A stretch of 6,245 nt of DNA from Deinococcus sp. (GTDB taxonomy: Bacteria > Deinococcota > Deinococci > Deinococcales > Thermaceae): assembly GCA_023382135.1 (NCBI GenBank), contig JAMCQK010000202.1, positions 1-6,245 on the forward strand. Direction: 5' to 3'. The notes below the pieces were generated by a model. It did not search any database and was not told the origin of the DNA. It worked only from the letters and a program-made list of their open reading frames with translations. Below, piece after piece: positions 6,134-6,245 of this stretch (position 1 is its first letter; each line of letters begins with the position of its first letter). The translations under genes and the position numbers were made by a program.

Positions 6134-6245
6134 TCAGGCTCTTGCGCCGGCCCGCCTAGTGGCCATGCGGGTCTTCCACCAGACCACCAAGGCGGAAACC
6201 ACGTAGATAGAAGAGTAAGTTCCTACCGTTATGCCCACAACTATC
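6134..6245 (-). CDS. secF: SecF (or SecDF) C-terminus, partial
   Basis: The last 36 codons of a minus-strand gene run in from the right edge (first whole codon at 6244) and end with TGA at 6136-6134. The visible peptide contains VGTYSSIYVVSALVVWWKTR, the last membrane helix and border typical of SecF, where GTYSSI is strongly conserved, then a short basic tail, RRAGARA. SecD and SecF form the membrane complex that uses the proton gradient to help draw proteins through SecYEG. In Thermus the two are fused as SecDF; whether that holds here lies outside the window. The gene converges on ppsA and has its own terminator just downstream. Confidence 0.88.
   Translation of the reverse strand, partial: IVVGITVGTYSSIYVVSALVVWWKTRMATRRAGARA

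Overview
This window looks like ordinary chromosomal DNA from a Deinococcus-Thermus bacterium, most likely a Meiothermus-like member of the Thermaceae. The main reason is the 4-alpha-glucanotransferase. It is 500 residues long, begins and ends where I remember Thermus aquaticus amylomaltase beginning and ending, and shares long stretches with it. Moderately high G+C and two genes that look leaderless (a TANNNT box six bases before the start codon) fit the same group. The genus is an inference; no database was searched.

Layout, left to right. Bases 1-800 (+) hold the 3' part of a CAP/SCP (YkwD-like) domain protein, cut by the window edge, with an unrecognised beta-rich C-terminal region. Bases 877-1752 (+) encode a ten-helix EamA/DMT-family membrane transporter. 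Bases 1794-3296 (+) encode amylomaltase MalQ, and a LacI-type operator-like site lies just upstream. A 151-base, partly self-complementary leader then precedes ppsA (PEP synthase, 3448-5862, +), which has a strong Shine-Dalgarno sequence. From 5863 to 6133 there is a non-coding convergent region with several inverted repeats, one of which is a good terminator for the minus strand. From 6134 to the right edge on the minus strand is the last 36 codons of secF (or a fused secDF).

How the genes relate. MalQ remodels maltodextrins or glycogen-derived glucans, and PpsA makes PEP from pyruvate at the entry to gluconeogenesis, so a sugar-storage link is possible. However, the separate upstream signals suggest that each gene has its own promoter rather than all belonging to one operon. 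The CAP protein, the DMT transporter and SecF have no evident functional tie to these.

I see no mobile element, CRISPR array, tRNA, rRNA or defence system, and no coding gene that looks undescribed. The points worth a second look are in the non-coding DNA and in the C-terminal part of the CAP protein.
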